From NCBI GenBank assembly GCA_959602365.1, contig CAUGSS010000026.1, positions 1-36,428 on the forward strand: a DNA stretch of 36,428 nucleotides. Reading direction: 5' to 3'. How positions within the stretch are numbered: position 1 is the first letter of the stretch; each line of letters begins with the position of its first letter. The notes under the pieces are model-generated. The model had not been told where the DNA came from and searched no databases. It saw only the letters and a program-made list of their open reading frames with translations. Of this stretch, positions 1 to 8,356 are shown piece after piece. This DNA comes from an uncultured Eubacteriales bacterium (GTDB lineage Bacteria > Bacillota > Clostridia > Oscillospirales > Oscillospiraceae). The position numbers were made by a program, and so were the translations under genes.

Positions 1-634
1 CCGGGTCCCGCTGATACACCCAGGAGATGTCCATGACCTCCCGGGAGATGGTGGCGGAGAACAGGCCCAGGTTTTTGCGCTGGGGCATCATGTCCAGGAT
101 GCGGGTGACCTCTTCAATAAAGCCCATGTCCAGCATCCGGTCGGCCTCGTCCAGCACCACAGTTTCCACCTTGTCCAGCTTCACCGTGCGGCGCTTGACG
201 TGGTCCATCAGCCGCCCCGGAGTGGCCACCACGATCTGGGGCTTTTTCTTCAGCTGGTTGATCTGCTTGGCGATGGGCTGGCCGCCGTAAAGGCAGACGG
301 CCCGAATGCCCTCCTTGTGGCTGCACAGCACCCGCAGCTCGTCCACGATCTGGAGGGCCAGCTCCCGGGTGGGGGCCAGCACCAGGGCGAGCACGTCGGT
401 GGAGGAGGGGTCGATGTGCTCCACAATGGGGATGCCGAAGGCAAAGGTCTTGCCGGTGCCGGTGGGCGCCTTGGCCACCACGTCCTTCCAGTCCATGAGG
501 CTGGGGATGCTGCCCCCCTGCACCGGGGTGGCCATCGTATAGCCCTTGTCGTCCAGGGCCTGCATGACCTCCGGAGAGAGCCCCAGACTGTCATATCGTA
601 TGGTTTCTTCGACTTCTACGCCGTTGATTTCCAT
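1..634 (-). CDS. DEAD-box ATP-dependent RNA helicase, N-terminal part (cut by window edge)
   Basis: About 211 residues of the first RecA-like domain are present; the rest lies beyond the left edge. Visible motifs in order: a Q-motif-like TPVQ near residue 37, motif I APTGTGKT near 55-62, motif Ia PTREL, motif Ib TPGRL, motif II DEAD near 161-164 followed by RMLDMGF, and motif III SAT. This is the standard DEAD-box order, so the protein should unwind or remodel RNA using ATP (ribosome assembly or mRNA turnover in this family). The ATG at 634 is preceded by AAAGGAAA on the minus strand and by a good sigma-A promoter. The C-terminal helicase domain and any RNA-binding tail cannot be seen, so no specific paralogue (CshA, RhlE, DeaD) is assigned. 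Confidence 0.93.
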   Translation of the reverse strand, partial: MEINGVEVEETIRYDSLGLSPEVMQALDDKGYTMATPVQGGSIPSLMDWKDVVAKAPTGTGKTFAFGIPIVEHIDPSSTDVLALVLAPTRELALQIVDELRVLCSHKEGIRAVCLYGGQPIAKQINQLKKKPQIVVATPGRLMDHVKRRTVKLDKVETVVLDEADRMLDMGFIEEVTRILDMMPQRKNLGLFSATISREVMDISWVYQRDP

Positions 635-676
635 GTTGATCCGATTTCCTTTCTATCTTGCAATACAATCGGAATT

Positions 677-705
677 AGTTTATCACAATGCGGCGGGGTA
701 TGCAA
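677..705 (-). promoter_or_regulatory. Sigma-A promoter of the DEAD-box helicase
   Basis: Read on the minus strand: -35 TTGCAT (700-705), 17-base spacer, -10 TAAACT (677-682), about 43 bases upstream of the helicase start codon. Confidence 0.7.
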
Positions 706-810
706 GCTGAGCGGCCCAAGGACCTTGGGAATCTGCGGAGGGCGGAATGACGGGGGATCGGCGGCGGAGCTGCGGCCACAGATTTAATCCAATTTCAATT
801 AAGAAGGCCC

Positions 811-839
811 TTCCAAGTGCGAATGAAATCTTGTATAAT
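811..839 (+). promoter_or_regulatory. Probable promoter of the first MATE gene
   Basis: A perfect -10 TATAAT (834-839) lies 30 bases before the start codon. The -35 at 17 bases (TTCCAA, 811-816) is weak. Confidence 0.55.
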
Positions 840-869
840 ATACGCGTATCGTGCGAAAGGAAGACCCCA

Positions 870-2201
870 ATGCAAAACCAGACCGACCTGACCCAGGGCG
901 ATGTCCGGCGTCAGCTGATTCAATACGCGATTCCCATTATCGCCACCACAGTGATGCAGACTGTGTACTCCCTGGTGGATCTGATGGTGGTCAGCCATCT
1001 GATGGGTTCGGCCGGGGCCTCCGGTGTCTCCAACAGCAGCCAGATCATACTGCTGCTCACCAATGTGGCGGTGGGGCTGTCCAACGGCGGCAATATTTTG
1101 ATCGGCCAGTACTTCGGTTCCCGGGATAAGACCAGTCAGGAGCGGGTGACCGGCACGTTCATCACTTTGTTTGCCCTGGTGGGCGCGCTGGTGGCGGCGG
1201 CGTCCTTCCTGCTGTCCGGCCCCATGGTCCGGGCCATCCAGGCCCCTGCCTATGAGGAGGCGGTGGCTTACCTCCGGGTGGCCTCGCTGGGCATGGTGTT
1301 TGTGTTCCTTTATAATTGCCTGTCCTCCATTTTGCGGGCGGTGGGCAACTCCAAACAGCCGATGCGGATTATTCTGTGCGCCTGCGGGCTCAATGTGCTG
1401 CTGGACCTGCTCTTTGTGGGGCCGCTGGGCATGGGTACTGCCGGCGCCGCTCTGGCCACGGTGATCTCCCAGGCGCTCTCCTGCGCCCTGGCTCTGGGCT
1501 ATCTGTTGAAAAACCGGGACATCTTCTCCTTTCGGCCCGGCCTGCTGCGGATGCGGGGGGAGGATGCGGCCCATATCCTGAAACTGGGCATCCCCTGCGC
1601 GGTCCAGATGACGGTTGCCGGCATCAGCTGGCTCACCGTGACCTTCCTGGTCAACCGGTACGGCGTGGACAGCTCCGCCGCCTCGGCCTATGCGGCCAAG
1701 GTAAAGGACCTGTCCATGATGTTCATTACCGCCCTGGTCAATGCTGCCGCCGTTATGATTGCCCAGACGCTGGGAGCGGGGCTGTTTGACCGGGCCGGCC
1801 AGGTGCTGCGGGAGGCCATGAAGCTGTCGGTGGCGATCTCGGCGGTTCTGGTGCTTCTGGTGGAGCTGGCCGCCCCGCTGCTGGCCCGTATGTTCACCGA
1901 TGACCCCGAGGTGATCCGTATTGCGGTTTTGAACATGCGCATCGAGATCGTGGGACAGATGTTTTACGCGGTCTTTCTGATCTATCATGCCATGATGATT
2001 GGGGCGGGACATACCTGGATGGTGCTGGCTTCGTCCTTTGTCAACTGCGTACTGTTTCGCATCATTCTCTGCATTCTCTTCAATTCCCTGTGGGGGCTGA
2101 CCGGCATCTTTGTGGCCTGCGCCATCGCCCCCGCCAGCTCCATCCCGGTGGGGCTGGCCTATCTGCGCAGCAACCGCTGGCGCCGCTCCCTCGCCCAGTG
2201 A
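870..2201 (+). CDS. MATE family efflux transporter (first of three)
   Basis: This 443-residue, almost wholly hydrophobic protein has the two-half organisation and about 12 membrane segments usual for MATE exporters (normal length 430-470). The N-terminus (TQGDVRRQLIQYAIPII, then VYSLVDLMVVSHLMG) is the typical first-helix region, with the conserved asparagine/glycine-rich NGGNILIGQYFGS following. MATE proteins export cationic drugs or metabolites using Na+ or H+ gradients; the substrate is not readable. I place the start at ATG 870 because AAAGGAAG lies 7 bases upstream and the -10 box ends at 839; an in-frame codon at 747 would lie upstream of the promoter. The following XpaC-like and lipid-kinase genes run the same way with short gaps and may be cotranscribed. 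Confidence 0.93.
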   Translation: MQNQTDLTQGDVRRQLIQYAIPIIATTVMQTVYSLVDLMVVSHLMGSAGASGVSNSSQIILLLTNVAVGLSNGGNILIGQYFGSRDKTSQERVTGTFITLFALVGALVAAASFLLSGPMVRAIQAPAYEEAVAYLRVASLGMVFVFLYNCLSSILRAVGNSKQPMRIILCACGLNVLLDLLFVGPLGMGTAGAALATVISQALSCALALGYLLKNRDIFSFRPGLLRMRGEDAAHILKLGIPCAVQMTVAGISWLTVTFLVNRYGVDSSAASAYAAKVKDLSMMFITALVNAAAVMIAQTLGAGLFDRAGQVLREAMKLSVAISAVLVLLVELAAPLLARMFTDDPEVIRIAVLNMRIEIVGQMFYAVFLIYHAMMIGAGHTWMVLASSFVNCVLFRIILCILFNSLWGLTGIFVACAIAPASSIPVGLAYLRSNRWRRSLAQ

Positions 2202-2284
2202 CGGAGCGGATCTTCCAACCGCGGGAATTGATTTTGCTTTCCAAGTGACAGGATCCATGACCCACAAAACAGGAGGAATGCCTT

Positions 2285-3595
2285 ATGGCCTACAGTCAAT
2301 CGCCCAACCACAACAACCGAAAGTCCGGCATCCCCTGGTGGGCCATTATTTTGTGCTTTTGTTTCATGTGGCCGATTGGCGTCGTACTGCTGATCCTCAA
2401 ACTGGGCCGGGAGAGCGGCGCTTTTTCCAGCCGTCAGGGCAGGGATTACTACAGCGGCGCCGGACGGACCGGCACCTGGACCTCCGGAGGGCGGACGGAT
2501 GACCCCTGGGGGCAGTCCGACCCGTCCCGGACAGTCCGGACGGATGCAAACAGTTATCAGCAGCAGAAGCAGACGGCCAAACAGGCCACGGCCCGGCCCC
2601 GGCCGGCCGGCGGCGCTGCCGGAGCGTCCCGGAGCGCGGCAGCCTCCCCGGCTGCGCCCAAGGGGGGCAGCGTTCAAAAACGGATGTCCAAGCAGCTGGG
2701 GAAGTTCAAAAAAGCCAAGCTGCTGACCATCGTGGGCGCGGTGGTTATGGCTGTGTTCGGTTTTTCCAGCATTATGACCTTTGCGGACAGCTTCAGCTAT
2801 CTGTTCTATGAGCCGCTGTGGCTGCTGGAGGACCTTCTGCCCCTGTTCATCTTCACCGGCGTCGGCGCCGGCCTGTTTACCTGGGGCCGGGTCAAGCAGG
2901 GACAGGCCAAGCGTTACCGCCGGTATGTGACCCTCATCGGCGAACAGACCCAGGTGTCCATTTCCGCGCTGGCTGCCGCCTATCCCGCCAAGCGGGACGC
3001 ATGCTGCACCACCTTGGAGAATATGATTGAGGACGGCATCCTGGGCGAGGGGGCTTACCTGGACTACGGCCGGGATATGCTGGTGCTGGACGGCTCCGGG
3101 GTGCGGCCCCAGCCGGAGGAGCAGACCAAGAAAAAGAAAAAGACTGCCCCGGAGACCGACCTCGGGGAGGAGAACGCCCTGCTGCGGCAGATCCGGGAGG
3201 TCAACGACGCCATTGAAAACCCAGAGATGTCCCGGAAGATCGACCGGATCGGGGAAATCACCGAGCGCATCCTGGAGTTCCAGAAGGAACATCCGGACAA
3301 GGCTGGCGGGCTGCGGAAGTTCCTGAATTATTACTTACCCACCACCCTGAAGATCCTGAACTCCTATGCCGAGCTGGAGAAGCAGGGGGTAGAGGGCGAG
3401 AACATCGCCGCCACCAAAAAGCGGATTGAGAACATGATGGATATGGTGGTAGAGGGCTTTGAGCGCCAGCTGGACAAGCTCTTTGCCGGGGATATGATGG
3501 ATATCGCCGCCGACATCACTGTGATGGAGCAGATGATGCAGGGGGACGGCCTCTTTGACGGCGATGACGGCGACATGGGCCTGGGAGGCCATTGA
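2285..3595 (+). CDS. XpaC-like (5-bromo-4-chloroindolyl phosphate hydrolysis family) membrane protein
   Basis: The 436-residue protein has one N-terminal membrane segment (about 17-38), a Gly/Ser/Ala/Pro-rich linker to about residue 140, and a pair of membrane segments (about 146-168 and 178-200). It ends in a soluble, charged, helix-rich C-terminal half (about 290-425) with the NAIENPEMSRKIDRIGEIT and KFLNYYLPTTLKILNSY blocks. The last block is what I recognise from the XpaC/HalH family, often found beside TelA-like proteins. Residues 205-265 look like a small winged-helix-type insert. Molecular function of the family is poorly defined; the name comes from an indirect hydrolysis phenotype. 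The ATG at 2285 has AGGAGGAA 6 bases upstream. No telA homologue is present here; the neighbour is a lipid kinase, 32 bases downstream. Confidence 0.75.
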   Translation: MAYSQSPNHNNRKSGIPWWAIILCFCFMWPIGVVLLILKLGRESGAFSSRQGRDYYSGAGRTGTWTSGGRTDDPWGQSDPSRTVRTDANSYQQQKQTAKQATARPRPAGGAAGASRSAAASPAAPKGGSVQKRMSKQLGKFKKAKLLTIVGAVVMAVFGFSSIMTFADSFSYLFYEPLWLLEDLLPLFIFTGVGAGLFTWGRVKQGQAKRYRRYVTLIGEQTQVSISALAAAYPAKRDACCTTLENMIEDGILGEGAYLDYGRDMLVLDGSGVRPQPEEQTKKKKKTAPETDLGEENALLRQIREVNDAIENPEMSRKIDRIGEITERILEFQKEHPDKAGGLRKFLNYYLPTTLKILNSYAELEKQGVEGENIAATKKRIENMMDMVVEGFERQLDKLFAGDMMDIAADITVMEQMMQGDGLFDGDDGDMGLGGH

Positions 3596-3627
3596 GAGAG
3601 AATTTATCGAGGAAAGGGCGGAGAGCG

Positions 3628-4551
3628 GTGCGGCACCTCTTTCTGATCAATCCCGCCGCGGGAAAACACCTGGATGTGGCGGGGATCACCGAAGAAATCC
3701 GAGCGCTCATGGCGGAGCGGGGGGAGCCCTGGGAAGTCATGGTCACGAGAGCCCCCGGGGAGGCCGAAGCCCTTTCCCACATGTGGGCCAGGCAGTGCCG
3801 GGAAGAGGGGCAGGTGTATGCCCTGGGAGGGGATGGCACCCTCAACGAAGTGGTCAACGGGGTGGCAGGACAGGACCAGGTGGCGGTGGGCTGCTGCCCC
3901 CTGGGCTCAGGCAACGACTTTGTCAAGCTGTTTGGGCAGTCCAGCTGGCGCTTCCGGGACCTGTCCGCCCTGGTGACGGCCCAGCCCCATACGCTGGATT
4001 TGATCGAGTGCAACGGCAGGCTGGCCATCAATATCTGTTCCGTGGGCTTTGACGCCCGGATCGGCCTGGGTATGGCGGACTATAAGCGGCTTCCGCTGGT
4101 GTCGGGCCGGGGGGCGTATCTCATCAGCCTGGCGGTCAACACCGTCCGGGGCATTCACCGGCCCTATGAGCTGGAACTGGATGGGGAGCGGTTTTCCGGC
4201 GACTTTACCCTGATCTGTGCCTGCAACGGCCAGTGGTATGGCGGCAGTTTTCACCCCTCTCCGGATGCGGTGCCGGACGACGGCCTGCTGGACTTTGTGA
4301 TTGTGAAGGGCGTGAGCCGGTTCACCGTGGCCAGCCTGGTGAGCAAGTATGCCACCGGAAAGGGCAAGGATTATCCGGCGCTGATTACGGTGCGCCGGGG
4401 CCGGTGTCTCAAGGTCAAGTGCGACCGGAAGAGCATGATCAATCTGGATGGGGAGCGTATCGACGCGGATTCGCTCTCTTTTGCTGTGTCTGCTAAAAAA
4501 ATACGTTTTCTGGTGCCCCAGGGGGCCGGATGGGATGGAATGAAAGCGTGA
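3628..4551 (+). CDS. Diacylglycerol/lipid kinase of the YegS/BmrU/DagK family
   Basis: This 307-residue cytosolic or membrane-associated enzyme should phosphorylate diacylglycerol or a related lipid with ATP, recycling lipid intermediates. Family motifs are clear: N-terminal LINPAAGK (about 5-12), the nucleotide-binding GGDGTLNEVVNG (about 67-78) and GSGNDF (about 93-98). Further on come a GFDA block and a C-terminal beta domain ending with INLDGE. Length fits the family (290-330). I prefer the GTG at 3628 because the LFLINP strand begins right after it and GAGGAAAGG lies about 10 bases upstream; an in-frame TTG at 3592 overlaps the previous stop and has no good ribosome binding site. Which lipid is used cannot be told from sequence. 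Confidence 0.9.
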   Translation: MRHLFLINPAAGKHLDVAGITEEIRALMAERGEPWEVMVTRAPGEAEALSHMWARQCREEGQVYALGGDGTLNEVVNGVAGQDQVAVGCCPLGSGNDFVKLFGQSSWRFRDLSALVTAQPHTLDLIECNGRLAINICSVGFDARIGLGMADYKRLPLVSGRGAYLISLAVNTVRGIHRPYELELDGERFSGDFTLICACNGQWYGGSFHPSPDAVPDDGLLDFVIVKGVSRFTVASLVSKYATGKGKDYPALITVRRGRCLKVKCDRKSMINLDGERIDADSLSFAVSAKKIRFLVPQGAGWDGMKA

Positions 4552-4640
4552 AATCGGGAGCATTCCGGAGAAATAAACTGAAAAACACAAAAAAGCTGTT
4601 GTCAGATAAAAATAGAAACCTGAATTAACAGAAAATTCAT

Positions 4641-4678
4641 AAAACAAGACTTGCCAATTGACGAGTCTTGTTTTATTA
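4641..4678 (+). terminator. Hairpin terminator of the lipid-kinase unit, overlapping the groE promoter
   Basis: Perfect 11-bp stem AAAACAAGACT (4641-4651) / AGTCTTGTTTT (4664-4674), 12-base loop, then ATTAT. It is A/T-flanked and so potentially bidirectional. The groE promoter elements lie inside it. Confidence 0.6.
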
Positions 4679-4679
4679 T
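4651..4679 (+). promoter_or_regulatory. Sigma-A promoter of groES-groEL
   Basis: -35 TTGCCA (4651-4656), 17-base spacer, -10 TATTAT (4674-4679). An alternative pair is TTGACG (4658-4663) with TATAGT (4679-4684) at a short 15-base spacing. The CIRCE operator follows at the expected transcription start. Confidence 0.7.
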
Positions 4680-4689
4680 ATAGTCACGG

Positions 4690-4716
4690 TTGGCACTCGG
4701 AAGTTTTGAGTGCTAA
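4690..4716 (+). promoter_or_regulatory. CIRCE operator (HrcA binding site)
   Basis: TTGGCACTC (4690-4698), 9-base spacer, GAGTGCTAA (4708-4716). This is the 9-9-9 CIRCE inverted repeat with one deviation from the TTAGCACTC consensus. In Bacillota it is bound by the heat-shock repressor HrcA, so groES-groEL should be induced by heat and misfolded protein. hrcA itself is not in the window. Confidence 0.95.
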
Positions 4717-4774
4717 AACCGGAGCGACTGACTTTGTTATCAAAAAGAACATCAATATAAGGAGGAACCAACCT

Positions 4775-5059
4775 ATGAAACTCAAACCCCTGTCTGACCG
4801 CGTTGTCATCAAGCAGGTCGAGGCGGAAGAGACCACCAAGGGCGGCATCATTCTGACCGGCTCTGCCAAGGAGAAGCCCGAGATGTATACAGTGGTGGCC
4901 GTGGGTCCCGGCGGCATGGTGAACGGAGAGAAGGTCGAGATGACCGTCAAGGTGGGCGACACCGTCCTCACCGGCAAGTACTCCGGCACTCAGGTCAAGG
5001 TGGACGGCGAAGAGCTGACCATCGTCCGTCAGGAAGACATCCTGGCCGTTGTGGAATAA
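4775..5059 (+). CDS. groES: Co-chaperonin GroES
   Basis: The 94-residue protein has the normal GroES length and sequence: an N-terminal KPLSDRVVIK strand, a mobile-loop region with TTKGGIILTGSAKEKP, and a C-terminal YSGTQVKVDGEELTIVRQEDILAVVE. It forms the heptameric lid that closes the GroEL folding chamber in the cytosol. The ATG at 4775 is preceded by AAGGAGG (4759-4765); an upstream in-frame start would place CIRCE inside the coding region and can be excluded. It is transcribed with groEL, 28 bases downstream, from the CIRCE-controlled promoter. Confidence 0.98.
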   Translation: MKLKPLSDRVVIKQVEAEETTKGGIILTGSAKEKPEMYTVVAVGPGGMVNGEKVEMTVKVGDTVLTGKYSGTQVKVDGEELTIVRQEDILAVVE

Positions 5060-5087
5060 GTTTTGATTGTAAGGAGGAACATCCGTT

Positions 5088-6719
5088 ATGTCTAAGATGA
5101 TTTGCTATGGCGAGGAGGCCCGCAGCGCTCTGGTGAAGGGCGTTGACCAGCTGGCGGATACCGTCAAGATTACCATGGGCCCCAAGGGCCGCAACGTGGT
5201 GCTGGGCAAGAAGTTCGGCAGCCCGCTGATCACCAACGACGGCGTGACCATCGCCAAGGAGATTGAGCTGGAGGACCCCTTTGAGGATATGGGCGCCCAG
5301 CTGGTGAAGGAAGTCTCCACCAAGACCAACGATGTGGCCGGCGACGGCACCACCACCGCCACCCTGCTGGCCCAGGCTATCATCCATGAGGGCATGAAGA
5401 ACCTGGCCGCCGGCGCCAACCCCATGGTCATGAAGAAGGGCATCGCCAAGGCCACCGCCGCCGCCATCGAGGCCATCAAGGGCAACAGCAAGCCGGTCAA
5501 CGGCACCGCTGATATCGCCCGTGTCGGCGCCATCTCTTCCAGCGACGACGACATCGGCCAGCTGATCGCCGAGGCCATGGAGAAGGTCTCCGCCGACGGC
5601 GTCATCACCGTGGAGGAGTCCAAGACCGCCGAGACCTACTCCGAGGTGGTCGAGGGCATGCAGTTTGACCGGGGCTATGTGACCCCCTATATGGTCACCG
5701 ACACCGAGAAGATGGAGGCCGTCCTGGACGATCCTCTGATCCTGATCCACGACAAGAAGATCTCCAACATTCAGGACCTGCTGCCCCTGCTGGAGCAGGT
5801 GGTCAAGATGGGCAAGCCCCTGCTGATCATCGCCGAGGACGTGGAGGGCGAGGCCCTGTCCACCCTGATCGTCAACAAGCTGCGGGGCACCCTGAACGTG
5901 GTGTGCGTCAAGGCCCCCGGCTTCGGCGACCGCCGCAAGGAGATGCTGGAGGATATCGCTATCCTGACCAGCGGCACCGTGATCTCCTCCGATATGGGCT
6001 ATGAGCTCCGGGATGCCAACGTGGCCATGCTGGGCACCGCCCGTCAGGTCAAGGTGACCAAGGAGAACACCATCATCGTGGACGGCCATGCGGAGCCTGA
6101 GGCCCTGAAGGCCCGTGTCGCCCAGATCCGCAACGCCATCGAGACCACCACCTCCGAATATGACAAGGAGAAGTACACCGAGCGTCTGGCCAAGCTGGCC
6201 GGCGGCGTGGCGGTCATCAAGGTGGGCGCTGCCACTGAGGCCGAGATGAAGGAGAAGCGTCTGCGCATCGAGGACGCCCTGAACGCCACCCGCGCCGCTG
6301 TGGAAGAGGGCATCGTGGCCGGCGGCGGCACCGCCTATGTCAACGCCATCCCCGCTGTGGAGGCCCTGGTGGCCGAGCTGGAGGGCGACGAAAAGACCGG
6401 CGCCCGGATCATCGCCAACGCCCTGACCGCCCCCGTCAAGCAGATTGCTACCAATGCCGGCCTGGACGGCTCCGTCATTCTGGATCACATCAAGACCAGC
6501 GGCAAGACCGGCTATGGCTTCGACGCCTACAAGGAGGTCTACTGCGACATGATGGACGCGGGCATTGTGGATCCCACCAAGGTGACCCGCTCCGCGCTGG
6601 AGAACGCCTCCTCCATTGCCTCCGTGCTGCTGACCACCGAGTCCCTGGTGGCCGACAAGCCCCAGCCCCCCGCGCCCGCGGCTCCCGCTGGCGACCCCGG
6701 CATGGGCGGCATGTATTGA
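5088..6719 (+). CDS. groEL: Chaperonin GroEL (Hsp60)
   Basis: This 543-residue protein is full-length for a group I chaperonin subunit, the ATP-driven double-ring chamber that folds cytosolic proteins. Visible family blocks: KITMGPKGRNVVLGKKFGSP near the N-terminus, the ATP-binding GDGTTTATLLA (about 86-96), the apical-domain stretch with FDRGYVTPYM (about 198-207), AGGVAVIKVGAATE, and GIVAGGGTAY. It ends in a Gly/Met tail, DPGMGGMY, as GroEL tails do. AAGGAGG stands 9 bases before the ATG. Codon use is strongly biased to C/G-ending codons, as expected for a highly expressed gene. It is followed by an intrinsic terminator at 6818. Confidence 0.99.
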   Translation: MSKMICYGEEARSALVKGVDQLADTVKITMGPKGRNVVLGKKFGSPLITNDGVTIAKEIELEDPFEDMGAQLVKEVSTKTNDVAGDGTTTATLLAQAIIHEGMKNLAAGANPMVMKKGIAKATAAAIEAIKGNSKPVNGTADIARVGAISSSDDDIGQLIAEAMEKVSADGVITVEESKTAETYSEVVEGMQFDRGYVTPYMVTDTEKMEAVLDDPLILIHDKKISNIQDLLPLLEQVVKMGKPLLIIAEDVEGEALSTLIVNKLRGTLNVVCVKAPGFGDRRKEMLEDIAILTSGTVISSDMGYELRDANVAMLGTARQVKVTKENTIIVDGHAEPEALKARVAQIRNAIETTTSEYDKEKYTERLAKLAGGVAVIKVGAATEAEMKEKRLRIEDALNATRAAVEEGIVAGGGTAYVNAIPAVEALVAELEGDEKTGARIIANALTAPVKQIATNAGLDGSVILDHIKTSGKTGYGFDAYKEVYCDMMDAGIVDPTKVTRSALENASSIASVLLTTESLVADKPQPPAPAAPAGDPGMGGMY

Positions 6720-6817
6720 TCAATGCCTTGAACCCTTAAAAGACCTGGGCCTCAGTGTCAGGAAAGGCAGCTTTATGCCAGACTTACACCGCAGGCAAGC
6801 GCAAGATAGGGAAACTG

Positions 6818-6859
6818 ATACCCGGTACTCACTTTGCTGTGAGTACCGGGTATTTTCAT
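6818..6859 (+). terminator. Intrinsic terminator of groES-groEL
   Basis: Perfect 15-bp stem (6818-6832 / 6839-6853, core CCCGGTACTCAC) with a 6-base loop TTTGCT, running into TATTTTCATT. About 100 bases separate it from the groEL stop. Confidence 0.88.
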
Positions 6860-6925
6860 TGGGGAGAAAGAGCTTAACTTGTGCTGCGTTTCACCGGTTC
6901 TACAAGGAGGGAGAGAGCCGGTGAT

Positions 6926-7018
6926 ATGAGTATCCGTAATCCAACAGAAAACAATGGCAAATTCGGTAACTGTGAGTCCGGCGGCGCGGATGCTTCAAAC
7001 ACCTTTTTGGCTTTTTGA
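6926..7018 (+). CDS. Possible small ORF of 30 codons, unrecognised
   Basis: An ATG at 6926 opens a 30-residue reading frame (begins MSIRNPTENNGKFG, ends NTFLAF). AAGGAGGGAGAG lies upstream at 6904-6915, but the spacing is longer than usual. Its end overlaps the convergent MATE gene by 24 bases. I do not recognise it. It lies at the boundary between the GC-rich groE region and the A+T-richer MATE/MerR segment, so it may be a remnant left by an insertion rather than an expressed gene. Confidence 0.25.
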   Translation: MSIRNPTENNGKFGNCESGGADASNTFLAF

Positions 7019-8290
7019 AAAAAGAAAAAGACAGCAGCACATGGCAATCACTTCAGTGACAGGGAAAGTCAGCCACACATAGTTTAATCCAGCAAAATGA
7101 AACAGCCATGCCAACGGAACCAAAAGAATGATCTGCCGCAGTACTGTAATAGATATGCTGTTTTGCCCTTGATTGGTCCCTTGGAAGTAAACGGTAAGCA
7201 TCATCGCAAGACTGGCGGGAACAAAACTGACGGATATGATGCGCAAAGCCGGAGTTCCGATACTCAAAATTGAGGAATTGTCAGAAAAAATCGCAATCAA
7301 TTCCTTCGGGAACATCATAAAGATCAACGTCCCAAGCACCATCACACCGCCGGAAATCATAATGGAGTATCTGAGCGTATCTTTCACTCTCTTGTAGTTT
7401 TTAGCGCCATAATTAAAGCTGATTACGGGAACAATGACCTGCTGCAATCCCATAAGAGGGATAAAAAAGAAGGTCTGCAGCTTATAATAAATCCCCAGGA
7501 CGGTGACGGCGTCCTCTGTAAACTGCTTTAAGATCAAATTCAGCCCGACAATATAGAGGGTATAAAGTGACTGCATCACAATGGACGGAAAACCGCTCTG
7601 GTAGATTTGAACACAGTCTTTGAAACGAAATTTTCCCCGCACGTCATAGGTTCGGAACACGGCTTTAAGGGTAATCAGCATCGCCGTCCATTGTCCCATG
7701 ATAGTGGCGATTGCGGCGCCGGTTACACCAAGCTCTGGAGTGCCAAACAGACCAAAAATGAAAATCGGGTCAAATACAAGGTTGATGACTGCCCCGGCGA
7801 CTTGAGCCAGCATCGGAGTTACCATATTTCCTTTCGCCTGCAAAAGCTTGGTGCAATTTGACTCCATAAACAGGCCCAAAGAGCCCAGGAAAATAATTTG
7901 TGCATACTGGATGCCCTCCGCCCGGACAGCTGGCTGATCAGAAGACATATTGTAGTAGCTGTCAATCAGAAGCATCCCGATGCAAGCGAATATCAGAAAA
8001 TTCAATACACCCAGATATAGCCCGCTTTTCACCACACCTCTTTGTGGGGCCGTTTCTCCGTTCCCGTCCATGCGGGAGATCAGAATGTTGAGGCCCGTCC
8101 CGGTTCCTGTCCCCAACGCCGTCATCAGAAGCTGAATGGGAAAAATGATGGAAAGAGCCGTCAAGCCAGTTAATGAATATCGGGAAACAAAGTAGCTGTC
8201 CACGATGTTATAAACAGACTGGATCAATAACGTCAGCATGACAGGCGGAGATAACTTGAGTAATAATTTGCCGATTGGTGTGTCTCCCAC
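6995..8290 (-). CDS. MATE family efflux transporter under MerR-type control
   Basis: The 431-residue protein has the MATE fold: N-terminal PIGKLLLKLSPPVML, then QSVYNIVDSYFVSRYS, the GTGTGLNILISR block, and a second half with VIVPVISFNYGAKNYKR. About 12 membrane segments are expected; it should export drugs or toxic metabolites by ion antiport. I choose the GTG at 8290: GAAAGGGG lies about 8 bases upstream, whereas the GTG at 8299 would sit directly on that site and leave almost no leader after the MerR-type promoter (-10 at 8314-8319). It follows the merR-family gene on the same strand, with the promoter between them. Base composition is visibly less GC-rich than neighbouring genes, suggesting acquisition by transfer. 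Confidence 0.92.
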   Translation of the reverse strand: MGDTPIGKLLLKLSPPVMLTLLIQSVYNIVDSYFVSRYSLTGLTALSIIFPIQLLMTALGTGTGTGLNILISRMDGNGETAPQRGVVKSGLYLGVLNFLIFACIGMLLIDSYYNMSSDQPAVRAEGIQYAQIIFLGSLGLFMESNCTKLLQAKGNMVTPMLAQVAGAVINLVFDPIFIFGLFGTPELGVTGAAIATIMGQWTAMLITLKAVFRTYDVRGKFRFKDCVQIYQSGFPSIVMQSLYTLYIVGLNLILKQFTEDAVTVLGIYYKLQTFFFIPLMGLQQVIVPVISFNYGAKNYKRVKDTLRYSIMISGGVMVLGTLIFMMFPKELIAIFSDNSSILSIGTPALRIISVSFVPASLAMMLTVYFQGTNQGQNSISITVLRQIILLVPLAWLFHFAGLNYVWLTFPVTEVIAMCCCLFLFSKSQKGV

Positions 8291-8313
8291 GGCTTCCACC
8301 CCTTTCTTCTTTC

Positions 8314-8344
8314 AGTGTAAGGGGTGGAGTAACTACACGGTCAA
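8314..8344 (-). promoter_or_regulatory. MerR-type promoter/operator (19-bp spacer) of the MATE gene
   Basis: Minus strand: -35 TTGACC (8339-8344), a 19-base spacer and -10 TACACT (8314-8319). Inside the spacer is a perfect dyad GTGNAGTNACTNCAC (8324-8338). The overlong spacer with a central dyad is the hallmark of promoters that MerR-family activators untwist on ligand binding. It lies between the regulator and its presumed target. Confidence 0.85.
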
Positions 8345-8356
8345 GAGCTTTTTTCA

